A stretch of DNA of 64,000 nucleotides from Salicibibacter cibi (GCF_016495865.1 NZ_CP054706.1:3286001-3350000); one strand, 5' to 3'; positions 47,439 to 55,918 are shown, counted from the stretch's first letter. A program made the numbers and translations. Notes: generated by a model from the sequence alone, not told the origin.

Positions 47439-47780
47439 ATGAGAACCATTTCAGGGCAAAAAATACAAAACCCCCAAACAAACGTCCCAAAAACACAACA
47501 AATGAACGATAAAGATTTTATTACCGATCTTTTGTCCACAGAAAAATACATGACTTCTTCGTATGGCACAGCCATGAATGAAGCTAGCCATATGCAACTA
47601 TACCAAGAAATCAATTCCATCTGTAACGACACCGATCAATGCGCGCGTGATTTATTCAACACCATGTTTCAAAAGGGATGGTATGCCCTTGAAGGAGCTC
47701 CACAACAAACGATTCAACAAACGTTCCAGGAATATTCGGGCATGACAAGTCAACTTCCTTCCGGAAGCATGCCGCACTAA
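47439..47780 (+). CDS. Spore coat protein, CotF-like
   Basis: A protein of about 113 residues of the coat F-like helical family. Key segments are QMNDKDFITDLLSTEKYMTSS, MNEASHMQLYQEI and FNTMFQKGWYALEGAP. The ATG at 47439 directly abuts AAAGGAG with no spacing. An ATT at 47448, nine bases after that site, would also give a plausible start, so the exact N-terminus is uncertain. It pairs with the preceding coat-like gene, and a terminator follows. Confidence 0.78.
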   Translation: MRTISGQKIQNPQTNVPKTQQMNDKDFITDLLSTEKYMTSSYGTAMNEASHMQLYQEINSICNDTDQCARDLFNTMFQKGWYALEGAPQQTIQQTFQEYSGMTSQLPSGSMPH

Positions 47781-47785
47781 TGATG

Positions 47786-47814
47786 AAAGGCCCCGGATAA
47801 AGGGGCCTTTTTTT
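47786..47814. terminator. Terminator after the coat-like pair
   Basis: AAAGGCCCC pairs with GGGGCCTTT around GGATAAA, followed by T run. Confidence 0.88.
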
Positions 47815-48019
47815 ACATTTGCAATTTTTCTTCTTCATACAATTCCTTTTTCGTTCTCTTGCTCAACAAACCATACAAGCTTGTAAAAACAATCCCACAA
47901 AAACCTAGAACCTGGGCGATCGTACTAATGGCTTCCACAGAAGTAATGAGACCGAAAAAGAAAAAGAATATTGAGGCAGTCATCGCGCTCAATATCAACA
48001 ACAAACGTTGCATTTTCAT
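47813..48019 (-). CDS. Small hypothetical membrane protein
   Basis: A 68-residue protein with two membrane segments (LLLILSAMTASIFFFFFGLI and TIAQVLGFCGIVFTSLYGLL) and a charged C-terminal tail (KRTKKELYEEEKL). The ATG at 48019 lies after GGAAGGTG. It converges on the coat-like pair. The family is not recognised; similar YrhC/YtpI-like small proteins are common in Bacillaceae. Confidence 0.65.
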   Translation of the reverse strand: MKMQRLLLILSAMTASIFFFFFGLITSVEAISTIAQVLGFCGIVFTSLYGLLSKRTKKELYEEEKLQM

Positions 48020-48399
48020 ATTTGTCACCTTCCAATATTTCTATCATTATCCTTATGTGCATCACACGCTTCCTATTCATTTTTAATAATTTTCAATATT
48101 GAATAAATATAGAGGGAGAGATCAAAAGGATGTTAGTTTTATTATTAAACCATTGAATAGGTTATTTGTCAAGCTTTTTTTGCTTCAATTTGTGCGCGAA
48201 TGGAGGTGACGGTGGTCATGGCGACCAAAATGACCTACCTCCATTGATTTCGGGCTCCATAGGTAGCTCAGTCGTATGTCTTCCCGGCTTGCAATTTTTT
48301 CTTCTAGGAATTATAATTTTAGAACAAATGTTCGTTTCATGTTGAAAAAAGCTCCTCAATTTTCCTTTCTGCACTATAGACAAAAGGGAGGGTGAGTCA
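48020..48399. other. Intergenic, one large dyad
   Basis: AT-rich sequence of 380 bases. The only clear feature is an inverted repeat with arms AATGGAGGT (48199-48207) and ACCTCCATT (48237-48245) and an inner GGTC/GACC pair. It could be an operator or RNA hairpin in front of the sigma-factor cassette. No tRNA was found. Confidence 0.5.
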
Positions 48400-49002
48400 A
48401 TGAATCACGACACGATAGAGCAACTCAAAAAAGAATGCCCTCGGATGGCCATATTTTTCGACAACAATCCTCAACTGGCCAAACAGCAAATCTTTCAAGG
48501 TTTTCTTGAATACGATGAATATCAGCACATTTTCATACAAGCGGTTTGTTTTCCCAATCACGGTGCATTCCGGGCACTGAACGAAGCATTCAAGGACCAT
48601 TATGCGAATGTGCAGTTTACGTACTATTTAACAAAAACACTGTATTGGACTTCCGTCCAATATGACCAACGCCGACGGGAACAAAGGGATAACCAGCGTC
48701 TCATGATGGACAACCTCCACGAAACCGGAACCATTTGGTATCCATGTGAAAATATGCCCGATATCATCACCGAAACGAGCGACCTTGGCACATGGAGTGA
48801 AGACGTTGAACTGACGAACGCATTGCGCCAATTAACAGCTAAACAACAAATCGTTATTATTGAACGATATGGCTACGAGCGAACAAACAATGAAATCGCG
48901 CGCTTATTGAACGTAAGCCCGCAAGCCATTTCCCGAACGCATTCGCACGCGCTTAAACGTCTTCGCACTATTTTGCAAAGGAAGTGGGAAAATGATGCTT
49001 GA
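48400..49002 (+). CDS. sigO: Sigma-O-like RNA polymerase sigma factor
   Basis: A 200-residue sigma-70-family protein. The C-terminus is a clear region 4 (LTNALRQLTAKQQIVIIERY, then a helix-turn-helix EIARLLNVSPQAISRTHSHA). The N-terminal half lacks a canonical region 2. In B. subtilis SigO (YvrI) likewise supplies region 4, while a separate protein RsoA supplies region 2. The following genes yvrJ and rsoA complete that cassette here. GGAGGGTGAG precedes the ATG. B. subtilis SigO-RsoA drives oxalate decarboxylase; no oxdC is present here. Confidence 0.78.
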   Translation: MNHDTIEQLKKECPRMAIFFDNNPQLAKQQIFQGFLEYDEYQHIFIQAVCFPNHGAFRALNEAFKDHYANVQFTYYLTKTLYWTSVQYDQRRREQRDNQRLMMDNLHETGTIWYPCENMPDIITETSDLGTWSEDVELTNALRQLTAKQQIVIIERYGYERTNNEIARLLNVSPQAISRTHSHALKRLRTILQRKWENDA

Positions 49003-49129
49003 ATTTTTAGGACAATTCGGTTTGCCATTTTTGTTCGCCGTTTATCTCTTTTATCGATTTGAAAGGCGTATTGAGCGATTGGAAAATATCCTCCACAACG
49101 AGGCAGCACAAGAAAGGAGAAATCGCTAA
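48992..49129 (+). CDS. yvrJ: YvrJ family small membrane protein
   Basis: A 45-residue protein (MMLEFLGQFGLPFLFAVYLF, then a charged helix YRFERRIERLENIL). It has one membrane segment and a basic/acidic cytoplasmic tail, as in the YvrJ family. It overlaps the sigO stop by eleven bases and ends one base before rsoA, so the three genes are translationally coupled. B. subtilis also has yvrJ with sigO-rsoA. The function is unknown; anchoring or sensing for the sigma pair is possible. Confidence 0.8.
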   Translation: MMLEFLGQFGLPFLFAVYLFYRFERRIERLENILHNEAAQERRNR

Positions 49130-49366
49130 ATGATCCGTCACTATGTAAAAGAAGCACAACGCGGCGACCGGGAAAAACTCGCAACGTTGATCCATCAGTT
49201 TGAACCGAAAATAAGAAATTGCCTATGGCAAACGACTCCCGGGGAAAGAGACGACCTGCGCCAAGAATTGATGCTCAAGCTAATCGAAATCACGCTCCAT
49301 TACGATCCGGAAAAAGCTCCCACCTTCACCGAATTCAACACATCCCTCCACGTTAAAAAAACTTGA
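49130..49366 (+). CDS. rsoA: RsoA-like co-sigma factor (region 2 subunit)
   Basis: A 78-residue protein resembling RsoA, the small partner that provides the sigma region 2 function to SigO. The segment REKLATLIHQFEPKIRNCLW followed by ERDDLRQELMLKLIEI matches region 2 helices of ECF-type factors. The start directly follows the yvrJ stop. The last residues (about SLHVKKT) are encoded by the start of a hairpin element, so the C-terminus may have been altered by that repeat. Confidence 0.75.
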   Translation: MIRHYVKEAQRGDREKLATLIHQFEPKIRNCLWQTTPGERDDLRQELMLKLIEITLHYDPEKAPTFTEFNTSLHVKKT

Positions 49367-49446
49367 CTTCTCGCCAAAAATGGCGAAAGTGTTAGTTGCA
49401 CTTATGCAGGTGAGAAAGTTGATTTATACTTTCTTACCTGCAAAAA
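49353..49446 (+). repeat. Hairpin element, full copy G
   Basis: A diverged copy with stem 1 shortened (TCGCCAAAAATGGCGA). Stem 2 is GCAGGTGAGAAAGT...ACTTTCTTACCTGC, where one G-T pair replaces a T-A pair. It overlaps the last codons of rsoA. Confidence 0.75.
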
Positions 49447-49470
49447 AAGCCGTGAACGACGGCTTTTTTC
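49443..49470 (-). terminator. Terminator of the thioredoxin-reductase-like gene
   Basis: AAAAAAGCCGT pairs with ACGGCTTTTTT around GAACG, at the 3' end of the minus-strand gene. Confidence 0.88.
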
Positions 49471-50371
49471 AAGATTCTTCTTGCATTAGCGACCGTTGAA
49501 CCCAAACGGCTGCCTGCGCCCCTTCCCCCATGGCAATGGCCACCTGTTCGGAATGCACGGCGAGATCACCGGCAGCCCATACCCCCGGAATGTTCGTCAT
49601 TTTTGTACGGGTATCATTAAGAACGTGATGATTTTCCAAGCGTTCGACTCCAATTTGCTTCCCTAAATCCGAATGAACAACATTGCCGGGAAAAGCAATA
49701 AACGCTTTTTCTGCCTGCAACGCTGTGCCATCATCAAGCGTCACTCCGGCAAATTGATCCCCTTCCAGATGAACGCGCTCAATCCTTCCTTCATGAAGGC
49801 CAATGCCGGCTTCCGACAATTGTCTTTTTTCCTCTTCGGCAACAGGCGACTGACTTCCATGGCTCACATACGTCAACCGATCCGTCCAACGCACAAGATC
49901 GAACGCCATCCGCACACCTGCACGCCCGGACCCAAGCACAAGGGTACGTTTTTCTTTAATTTCATAACCATCACAATCCGGACAGATGTATACACTCATG
50001 CCGAAACAAGGCTCAAGTTCCGGAAATGGGTTAGCGTCAGTCACCCCCGTAGCCAGTATCAGCTTCTTTCCGTGATACGTACCCCCGTCTTCCGTTTCTG
50101 CTCGAAATCCCGATCGCTCCTTTCCCAATCGGATAACTTTTTCATCCATAAAATCAACATCATAGTTGCTCGCATGTTTCCGTCCTGCTTTGCGAAGTTC
50201 CCTTCCGCTGATCCCGTCCGGCCAACCGAGAAGATTTCGATATTGCCGGCAAAGCATAGAACGGCCGCTCCCCTCATCAATCACCGTCACCTTGCGCTCA
50301 TAACGCCCTAATTGAATCGCTGCTTGCAACCCCGCGATCCCCCCGCCGATAATCATGACATCTGCTTGCAC
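49469..50371 (-). CDS. Thioredoxin-reductase-like NAD(P)/FAD oxidoreductase
   Basis: A 300-residue flavoprotein of the thioredoxin reductase-like family. The FAD motif is IIGGGIAGLQAA near the N-terminus, the redox pair is CPDC near residue 135, and a second nucleotide motif is VLGSGRAGVRMA. The C-terminal GVWAAGDLAVHSEQ is present. The start is GTG at 50371, seven bases after GGAGGTG. The protein is closer to stand-alone family members than to TrxB itself, so its partner (thioredoxin, bacilliredoxin or other) is unknown. Confidence 0.82.
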   Translation of the reverse strand: MQADVMIIGGGIAGLQAAIQLGRYERKVTVIDEGSGRSMLCRQYRNLLGWPDGISGRELRKAGRKHASNYDVDFMDEKVIRLGKERSGFRAETEDGGTYHGKKLILATGVTDANPFPELEPCFGMSVYICPDCDGYEIKEKRTLVLGSGRAGVRMAFDLVRWTDRLTYVSHGSQSPVAEEEKRQLSEAGIGLHEGRIERVHLEGDQFAGVTLDDGTALQAEKAFIAFPGNVVHSDLGKQIGVERLENHHVLNDTRTKMTNIPGVWAAGDLAVHSEQVAIAMGEGAQAAVWVQRSLMQEES

Positions 50372-50521
50372 ACCAAAACACCTCCATGCCAATAGCATTC
50401 GTCAAACCAACAAAAAAATGCCCAGGTTCGCAGCTGGAACCCAAGCAATTTTATCCCGATGGCAAGCGCTATGCATCACTTCTCAACACTGTTACACTGA
50501 TTAAAAAAAGGAGACCTCAAA

Positions 50522-50830
50522 TTGGATCAAACAGACATCGAAAAACAAGTCGTTGACCAATACCGGCAAGATGAAAACATGATGATCCTCGTCTTCGCCC
50601 AATGGTGCGTCAACCAAGACCTGGACCCGCACAACTTATACAAACGCGCCCACCCGGACCAACCGATAAACGGAGAATTGGAAAAAACACTGGAATTAAC
50701 CGTTCCAAAAAAAGAAGCCGGTGAAATCGAAGACGAGACCATCCTCGGCGTCCTCTCCATGTTTGGAAACAGCGACCTGGCAATGGCCGTGACCGAAGAA
50801 ATCGAGAAAAGAGACAGGCAAAAACGTTGA
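50522..50830 (+). CDS. Conserved hypothetical acidic protein
   Basis: A 102-residue soluble helical protein starting MDQTDIEKQVVDQYRQDENM with the block ILVFAQWCVNQDLDP and an acidic C-terminal half. The start is TTG at 50522 after AAAAGGAGA. The family appears widespread in Bacillaceae but has no assigned function. It converges on thiF with a 24-base gap. No motif suggests catalysis. Confidence 0.65.
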   Translation: MDQTDIEKQVVDQYRQDENMMILVFAQWCVNQDLDPHNLYKRAHPDQPINGELEKTLELTVPKKEAGEIEDETILGVLSMFGNSDLAMAVTEEIEKRDRQKR

Positions 50831-50854
50831 GCCAAACAACGCATCAGGCATATC

Positions 50855-51883
50855 TTAATCGATCAATGCCAAAACGTGTTCGTACACCCTCTCTGCCCGA
50901 TCTCCTTCGTCAATGCCGTGCAAGAGCGCCCGACCGTCTTTGAACAAGACGACCCGACAACCTTCATAATTAAGGGTCGCGACATCTTCGTGCAAACGTA
51001 CGGAAGAGAGCGTTGAATGCTTTACGTTTTGCAGCTTTTCCACCTGCACTTCTTTTCGCTCCCGCGGTCGGACATGTACGGTGTCACCACCGCACAACAC
51101 TCGAATTTGCTTCCCTTTTTTCTCACCAAAAAGGGCAGGATAAGTCGGATTGGGCCCACAGGTGGGACAATGTTCGTCTTTTAAGCGGCCGGCATCGATC
51201 GCCGCAGTTTCATTTTTCCAAAGATCAAACGACCGCAACCGTTCGGAAACCGCTTCTTTGTTTCCGCTAACGATTTTTATCGCTTCCGCACTTTGCATCG
51301 CCGTCACCATTTGGACAGCAGGTGCGATCACCCCATCGTTATCACACGTTTCATCTAAAGATAGATACGGACTCAAACACCGGAGGCAAGGACCGTCATC
51401 CAACATAAAGGAACGCGACAGCCCATAGCTGCCGACAACGCCACCGTAAATCCAAGGAACACCGTAACGATAAGCCGCATCATTTACTAGCATCCGAACT
51501 TCAAAATTGTCGGAGCCATCCATGACCAAGTCAACCTCGGGCACAAACTTGGCCGCTTCTTCCACCTGAAAATCAAGGACGTAGGCGTCTATCTCCACAT
51601 CCGTATTCACTTTCTTAAGATAACGGGCGACAGCCTTGGCTTTGGCCACTTTGTATTGTGCATCTTCTTCTGTGAAAAGCCGCTGGCGGTGGAGATTATG
51701 AAGCTCCACGTAATCACGGTCAATGATGGTGATTTTGCCTATTCCCGCTCTCACAAGGGTGTCCGCAATGGACGTGCCGAGCGCGCCGCAACCGACGAGC
51801 AGCACATGCGCCGTGCGAATGCGGTCTTGCCCTTCTGTTCCTAGCGGCTCAAAACGTGTTTGCCGATCATAGCGATCAACCAT
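50855..51883 (-). CDS. thiF: ThiF-type adenylyltransferase
   Basis: A 342-residue E1-like enzyme that adenylates the C-terminus of ThiS for thiazole synthesis. The nucleotide motif is [11 protein letters not shown] near residue 35, and the zinc cysteines are CLRC (near 165) and CPTC (near 245). The extra C-terminal domain (about 270-342) is a rhodanese-like relic as in MoeB/ThiF fusions. The ATG at 51883 overlaps the thiG stop by eight bases. It is the last gene of the operon; thiD is not adjacent. Confidence 0.92.
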   Translation of the reverse strand: MVDRYDRQTRFEPLGTEGQDRIRTAHVLLVGCGALGTSIADTLVRAGIGKITIIDRDYVELHNLHRQRLFTEEDAQYKVAKAKAVARYLKKVNTDVEIDAYVLDFQVEEAAKFVPEVDLVMDGSDNFEVRMLVNDAAYRYGVPWIYGGVVGSYGLSRSFMLDDGPCLRCLSPYLSLDETCDNDGVIAPAVQMVTAMQSAEAIKIVSGNKEAVSERLRSFDLWKNETAAIDAGRLKDEHCPTCGPNPTYPALFGEKKGKQIRVLCGGDTVHVRPRERKEVQVEKLQNVKHSTLSSVRLHEDVATLNYEGCRVVLFKDGRALLHGIDEGDRAERVYEHVLALID

Positions 51884-52640
51884 GAAACACACCTTCCTGA
51901 GGACTGCTTGCCTTCGCAAAACGCTTCACCGGAATACGTCCGGCTTCGTAACTTAAGCGCCCGGCTTGAATGGCTAATTTCATCGCCTCCGCCATTTTTA
52001 CAGGATCATCTGCTTGCGAAACCGCACGATTCAATAGCACGGCATCCGCACCCATTTCCATCGCCAATGAAGCATGGGAAGGCGCACCGATTCCGGCATC
52101 GACAATAACCGGAACGTTCGCTTGTTCCACAATGTAGGATAAATGAAGCGGGTTCAATATCCCGCGCCCTGTACCGATGGGCGCAGCCCCCGGCATCACC
52201 GCATGCGCACCCAACTCTTCCAACTTGCGGGCAAGCACGGGGTCATCAGCAATATACGGCAGAGTGATAAACCCTTCTTCCAAAAGCATTTCTGTCGCCC
52301 GATACGTTTCAACGGCATCAGGCAAAAGGGTTTGATCATCCCCAATCACTTCAACCTTCACCATGTCACTCAATCCAGACGTGCGAGCTAGTTTTGCAAT
52401 GCGAACGGCTTCTTCCGCCGTTTTTGCCCCAGCCGTGTTCGGTAACATGGAAAATGTATCCGGTTGAAATTCCGAAACGAGATCATCATCACTGTCATCC
52501 AAATTCATTTTGGCAACGGCAAACGTCAAAATTTCCGTCTCCGACGCTTGCACGGCTTTACGTTGCACATCAACATCCGGAAACGTTCCGGTTCCCAATA
52601 ACAATCTTGAACGGAACGTTCGATCCCCTATTCTCAACAT
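51876..52640 (-). CDS. thiG: Thiazole synthase ThiG
   Basis: ThiG, 254 residues, is a TIM-barrel that makes the thiazole phosphate from deoxyxylulose phosphate, dehydroglycine and ThiS-thiocarboxylate. The Schiff-base lysine lies in MVKVEVIGD near residue 95. Phosphate-binding [10 protein letters not shown] and [11 protein letters not shown] motifs are present. It starts two bases after thiS and overlaps thiF at its end. Confidence 0.95.
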   Translation of the reverse strand: MLRIGDRTFRSRLLLGTGTFPDVDVQRKAVQASETEILTFAVAKMNLDDSDDDLVSEFQPDTFSMLPNTAGAKTAEEAVRIAKLARTSGLSDMVKVEVIGDDQTLLPDAVETYRATEMLLEEGFITLPYIADDPVLARKLEELGAHAVMPGAAPIGTGRGILNPLHLSYIVEQANVPVIVDAGIGAPSHASLAMEMGADAVLLNRAVSQADDPVKMAEAMKLAIQAGRLSYEAGRIPVKRFAKASSPQEGVFHG

Positions 52641-52642
52641 TT

Positions 52643-52846
52643 TTACCCTCCTCCCACAAAACGGACAACGAATATCTGATCGCCCTCGGCGAGCGCCGTT
52701 TTTTTATATTCGTCGGGCTTGAGCGCGACCTCGTTGTGTTCGATCATTGCCTTTTTATCTGCCAAATTAGCATGCACACGGAAATCTTCAATCGTTTTCA
52801 CATCTGCAGGGACGTCCATCGTTTCTTCGTTTACTTTGATATGCAT
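52643..52846 (-). CDS. thiS: Sulfur carrier protein ThiS
   Basis: ThiS, 67 residues, is a ubiquitin-like sulfur carrier. It ends in FVGGG, whose terminal glycine is activated by ThiF and converted to a thiocarboxylate. It starts 13 bases after thiO and abuts thiG. Confidence 0.92.
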   Translation of the reverse strand: MHIKVNEETMDVPADVKTIEDFRVHANLADKKAMIEHNEVALKPDEYKKTALAEGDQIFVVRFVGGG

Positions 52847-52859
52847 GATTTATTCCCCC

Positions 52860-53972
52860 TTAATGATTTCGATTAGGCCGAAACGCCTGTAAAGCTTCCA
52901 TCTTTCCACTCGTGATCGTGGCAACCATTTCCTTCCCGGAAGCCGGCGCCAATAAAATACCATTGCGTCCGTGACCGCCACAGAGCCAACATCCGCGGAT
53001 CGAAGGATGAGGCCCCATCAAGGGAAGGCCATCCGTCGTTTGCGGACGAATACCCGCCCACATTTTCGAGATTTTCGCGTGCGCAACTTCAGGGAGCAAC
53101 TGTTGCGCACGCTGGAGTACTTCGCCGATGCCTTGCACCGTTGTTCTCCGATCCCGCGATAACTCGGACGTCGCCCCGATTAGTGTTTCGCCATTTGGCT
53201 TCGGCACGAAATAGAAATGTTCATGATAGAGCGTCTTCGTGACGAGCGGATGCTTCCCTTGCACGCGAATCGCCTCTCCTTTTATCCCTTCAATCGGTAG
53301 CACACTTCGATCCGCGGAAAGCTCAAACAAATCAGAACCGGTTGCCAGAACGACATGTTCGCTATAAAATTCCTCGCCGCTCGCCGAAAGGACCCCTTCG
53401 CAATGATCGCCATTTTGAAGCAGAGCGCGCACGCCGGTATACGTTTTCAATTCAGCGCCTTGAAGCACCGCTGCTTGTCGGAAGGCAGAAGCTGTTTGCA
53501 CAGGTTCCACGTGCGCTTCTTCAGGAAAATAAAGGGCACCCTCTGCCCCATCGGCGAGGAAGGGAAGGTGTTCGTACAATTGTGCAGCCGTTAAACATTG
53601 CACCGATTCCCCGGCTGCCGTTTGCCATCGTTCAATTTCATTTAATTTTTTCCATTCTTCCGATGAAAAAGCCGGTTTAATCGCGCCGGAAACCGTTCGG
53701 CCGATGGATGTCCCCGTTTGCGCCATCAACTCCTCAGCCAATTGCGCGTACAATTCCCGGCTCTTTTTCGCGAGAGGATACAGAGGCGTTCGGGATTGCA
53801 GTTCCACTTGGACCCCCAACATACCGGCGGCGGCCGATGTCGTGCCGTTTCCTGCATCCCCACGGTCAAGAATAAGTGTTTTTAACCCTGCCCGTGTTCC
53901 GTAATACGCGATCGCGAGCCCTATGATCCCTGCGCCGACAATAATGAGATCATACGATTCATGTCGTTTCAT
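52860..53972 (-). CDS. thiO: Glycine oxidase ThiO
   Basis: A 370-residue FAD-dependent glycine oxidase of the DAO family that makes dehydroglycine for ThiG. The FAD motif is IIVGAGIIGLAIAYY (residues 10-24). The C-terminal GLPLMGPHPSIRGCWLCGGHGRNGI contains the expected FAD contacts. It overlaps the tenI stop by a few bases. Confidence 0.93.
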   Translation of the reverse strand: MKRHESYDLIIVGAGIIGLAIAYYGTRAGLKTLILDRGDAGNGTTSAAAGMLGVQVELQSRTPLYPLAKKSRELYAQLAEELMAQTGTSIGRTVSGAIKPAFSSEEWKKLNEIERWQTAAGESVQCLTAAQLYEHLPFLADGAEGALYFPEEAHVEPVQTASAFRQAAVLQGAELKTYTGVRALLQNGDHCEGVLSASGEEFYSEHVVLATGSDLFELSADRSVLPIEGIKGEAIRVQGKHPLVTKTLYHEHFYFVPKPNGETLIGATSELSRDRRTTVQGIGEVLQRAQQLLPEVAHAKISKMWAGIRPQTTDGLPLMGPHPSIRGCWLCGGHGRNGILLAPASGKEMVATITSGKMEALQAFRPNRNH

Positions 53973-54573
53973 AATTCATCTGCCCAAAACGATTAAATTG
54001 GATGGCCTCTTCTTCCGGTTTTTCCGCTTCCCAAAAACCTGAAATTAGCGCAATGCCCGAAGCACCGGTGCGGGATATTTCGCCTAAACGGTCCCGGGTG
54101 ATGCCTCCGATCGCAAGCACGGGGATGCGAACCGATTGCACAACCGATTGCAGTGCCGCAGTCCCACGGGGCGGGACGTCGGGTTTACTCGCGCTCGGAT
54201 ATATATGTCCATAATAAAGGTAGTCCACCCCTTCTTCAGCCCGGGCTTTTGCTTCCTCGAGGTTGTGCACCGACGCCCCCACTTGCAGATTCGGCGCCTT
54301 GTTTTTCACGTCTTTTGCCGTCAGCGAGGAATTGCTCGGCAAGTGAACACCCCCCAAGTCCCACGCGGCCGCTGCTTCCGCATGTTCATTAAGAACAATT
54401 CGCTCGCGTCGTAGTCCAATTTTACAAAGCTGGTCAATTTGTTGTTTTAACCGTTGCAGCGAAGCTTCCTTATCGCGAATATGAACGATGTCAATATTTT
54501 TCAATGCGTGTCGCAACTGCCTTACTTGAATGTGAAACGGGCAGTTGTTCGTCGTGATTAAATGCCAGGTCAC
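53959..54573 (-). CDS. tenI: TenI family thiazole tautomerase
   Basis: A 204-residue ThiE/TenI-family barrel. In this operon position (tenI-thiO-thiS-thiG-thiF) it is expected to be TenI, which aromatises the ThiG product, rather than ThiE. The phosphate-binding IGGITRDRLGEI and HLPSNSSL segments are visible. The start is GTG at 54573 (VTWHLITTNNCPFH) with GGGAGG six bases upstream. An earlier in-frame start lies in the hairpin element and has no binding site. The tenA gene that precedes tenI in B. subtilis is missing. Confidence 0.86.
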   Translation of the reverse strand: MTWHLITTNNCPFHIQVRQLRHALKNIDIVHIRDKEASLQRLKQQIDQLCKIGLRRERIVLNEHAEAAAAWDLGGVHLPSNSSLTAKDVKNKAPNLQVGASVHNLEEAKARAEEGVDYLYYGHIYPSASKPDVPPRGTAALQSVVQSVRIPVLAIGGITRDRLGEISRTGASGIALISGFWEAEKPEEEAIQFNRFGQMNYETT

Positions 54574-54594
54574 GGTTAGCCTCCCTACCAATCT

Positions 54595-54689
54595 TTTAGA
54601 AAACGTGGCTTTTCGCCAAGCTTTTATAGCGAAAAGCCTTAGTTGCACTTATGCAGGTAAGAAAGTTGATTTGTACTTTCTTACCTGCC
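54595..54689 (+). repeat. Hairpin element, full copy H, inside the tenI leader
   Basis: Stem 1 is GGCTTTTCGCCA...TAGCGAAAAGCC; stem 2 is GCAGGTAAGAAAGT...ACTTTCTTACCTGC. It lies between the TPP riboswitch and the tenI start, in the same orientation as copy E in the metN leader. Confidence 0.85.
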
Positions 54690-54756
54690 AAGCAACGACA
54701 AAAAGCCGCCCTAAGACAGCAAAGGACAGCAGAAAGAATGGTATCCGTTCTTCATC

Positions 54757-54846
54757 TACTTTCCTCCGCTGGCTTTATCGTCCAGATCAGGTTCCAAGGG
54801 TTCGAGGTTCTCCTCATCTCAGCCCCGGCAGGGCACCCCCAGTAGA
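54757..54846 (-). promoter_or_regulatory. TPP (THI-box) riboswitch
   Basis: The minus strand reads CTACTGGGGGTGCC...GGGGCTGAGATGAGGAGAAC then ACCCTTGGAACCTGATCTGG and CCAGCGGAGG. These are the conserved CUGAGA, ACCUGAUCUGG and closing helix of the thi-box. A GGGCGGCTTTTT stretch downstream on the minus strand may be part of the terminator. It controls the tenI-thiO-thiS-thiG-thiF operon. Confidence 0.96.
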
Positions 54847-54863
54847 AATACTTATTTAATTAT

Positions 54864-54893
54864 ATTATACACGCAGCCGAGAAAATACGTCAA
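54864..54893 (-). promoter_or_regulatory. Sigma-A-type promoter of the thiamine operon
   Basis: TTGACG (54888-54893) and TATAAT (54864-54869) on the minus strand are 18 bases apart, just upstream of the riboswitch. Confidence 0.85.
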
Positions 54894-54897
54894 TTTT

Positions 54898-54972
54898 TAG
54901 CAGTCGAAACCGGGCGTTTATCAGCGAAAAACAACGGGATATCAGCCGAAACTGACGATTTATCAGCCAAAT
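54898..54972. repeat. Three short TATCAGCC-type direct repeats
   Basis: TTATCAGCGAAA, ATATCAGCCGAAA and TTATCAGCCAAA recur at intervals of about 24 bases with varying spacers. This type of intergenic repeat is common in Bacillaceae. The function is unknown. Confidence 0.55.
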
Positions 54973-54976
54973 ACCG

Positions 54977-55465
54977 TCAACGCACCTCTTCCTCCATGTC
55001 CCAAGCCCCCTGCTGTTTGCGAATAAATACAATTTGTCCAATATGATAGCTCGTATGGATCATCATATTTGCAAGCACCGTCCCCCACGTCTCCCCGCTT
55101 TCTCCATGGACGGGCGCTCTCCAATCAGATTCCGTTGTTCCATCAATGATGTGCAGCCATTCATCCATCATCGTTGTTAACTGGGCCACGGTGACAGACC
55201 AATCCCGATTTTCACCGCTTCGAAAAGTAGCTTCATTTCCTTCTTCAATTGGAGGGACTGGTTCTCCTTTGAAGCGCTCCAGACAACGATTATTATATAC
55301 AATAAGATGATTGACGATTTCATGGATACTATGGTCGGCTGCCTCCCGTTTCCAATTCGCCTGCTCATCCGTGACCCCCGCGAGCGCCTGCTGAAGGCAT
55401 GCAAACCAATGGTTCTCATCATGACAAGCGGATAATTGCCGATAAAAAACTTGTTTTACCCCCAT
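54977..55465 (-). CDS. DinB family protein
   Basis: A 162-residue DinB-like four-helix-bundle protein. Metal-binding histidines are likely in IHEIVNHLIVYN (near 55) and HTSYHIGQIVFIR (near 140). DinB-like proteins include bacillithiol transferases and many of unknown activity. The ATG at 55465 has GGGGAGGATC upstream; earlier in-frame ATGs lie in noncoding sequence. It is monocistronic. Confidence 0.82.
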   Translation of the reverse strand: MGVKQVFYRQLSACHDENHWFACLQQALAGVTDEQANWKREAADHSIHEIVNHLIVYNNRCLERFKGEPVPPIEEGNEATFRSGENRDWSVTVAQLTTMMDEWLHIIDGTTESDWRAPVHGESGETWGTVLANMMIHTSYHIGQIVFIRKQQGAWDMEEEVR

Positions 55466-55566
55466 CAATGATCCTCCCCGTTTATGCTTAATGATTATGG
55501 CTTCGCCATTTAAAACAAAAATCCTGCAAAAAAATAAAAAAATGCAGCCAACACCGGCCACATTTT

Positions 55567-55866
55567 TTAGTAAATCACCCAATGGATCTCGTACCAATAT
55601 CCATCGGAGTCATATTCCAAATCCAATTGATATTCTCCGGGTCCATCGTCGGTTTCCATTTGCCCTTGCACCAAATAGTGATCTTCGCCCTCCTCCATGA
55701 TAGAAGTGGCTTCTTGTGAAGCAATATCGATTCCTGTCACTCCTTCGGCTTGAAGTTCACGCGTCAACACTTCCTCCGCATCCTCATACGCAACGTCCGC
55801 ATTCACCCCAAAACAACCGGCCAAACATAATGCCACGACGAACAACAGACAGAAGGTCTTTTTCAC
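55567..55866 (-). CDS. Small acidic lipoprotein, hypothetical
   Basis: A 99-residue lipoprotein with signal peptide and lipobox CLAGC at residues 14-18. The mature part is acidic and beta-rich (EDHYLVQGQMETDDGPGEYQ, SDGYWYEIHWVIY). The start is GTG at 55866 after GGGAGAGGG. The family is not recognised. It lies upstream of a MITE. Confidence 0.7.
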   Translation of the reverse strand: MKKTFCLLFVVALCLAGCFGVNADVAYEDAEEVLTRELQAEGVTGIDIASQEATSIMEEGEDHYLVQGQMETDDGPGEYQLDLEYDSDGYWYEIHWVIY

Positions 55867-55918
55867 TTAATCCCTCTCCCTCACATAATCTTCATTTCGA
55901 ACATATTTTCATTACTTA

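Noticed and set aside
47448..47450. ATT start codon for the second coat-like gene
   Set aside because: Spacing from AAAGGAG would suit it, but ATT starts are very rare and the ATG at 47439 cannot be excluded, so only a note was made in the feature.
48250..48300. Possible tRNA-like stretch (CCATAGGTAGCTCAG)
   Set aside because: No acceptor stem, no TTCRA loop and no CCA could be aligned; it is probably chance.
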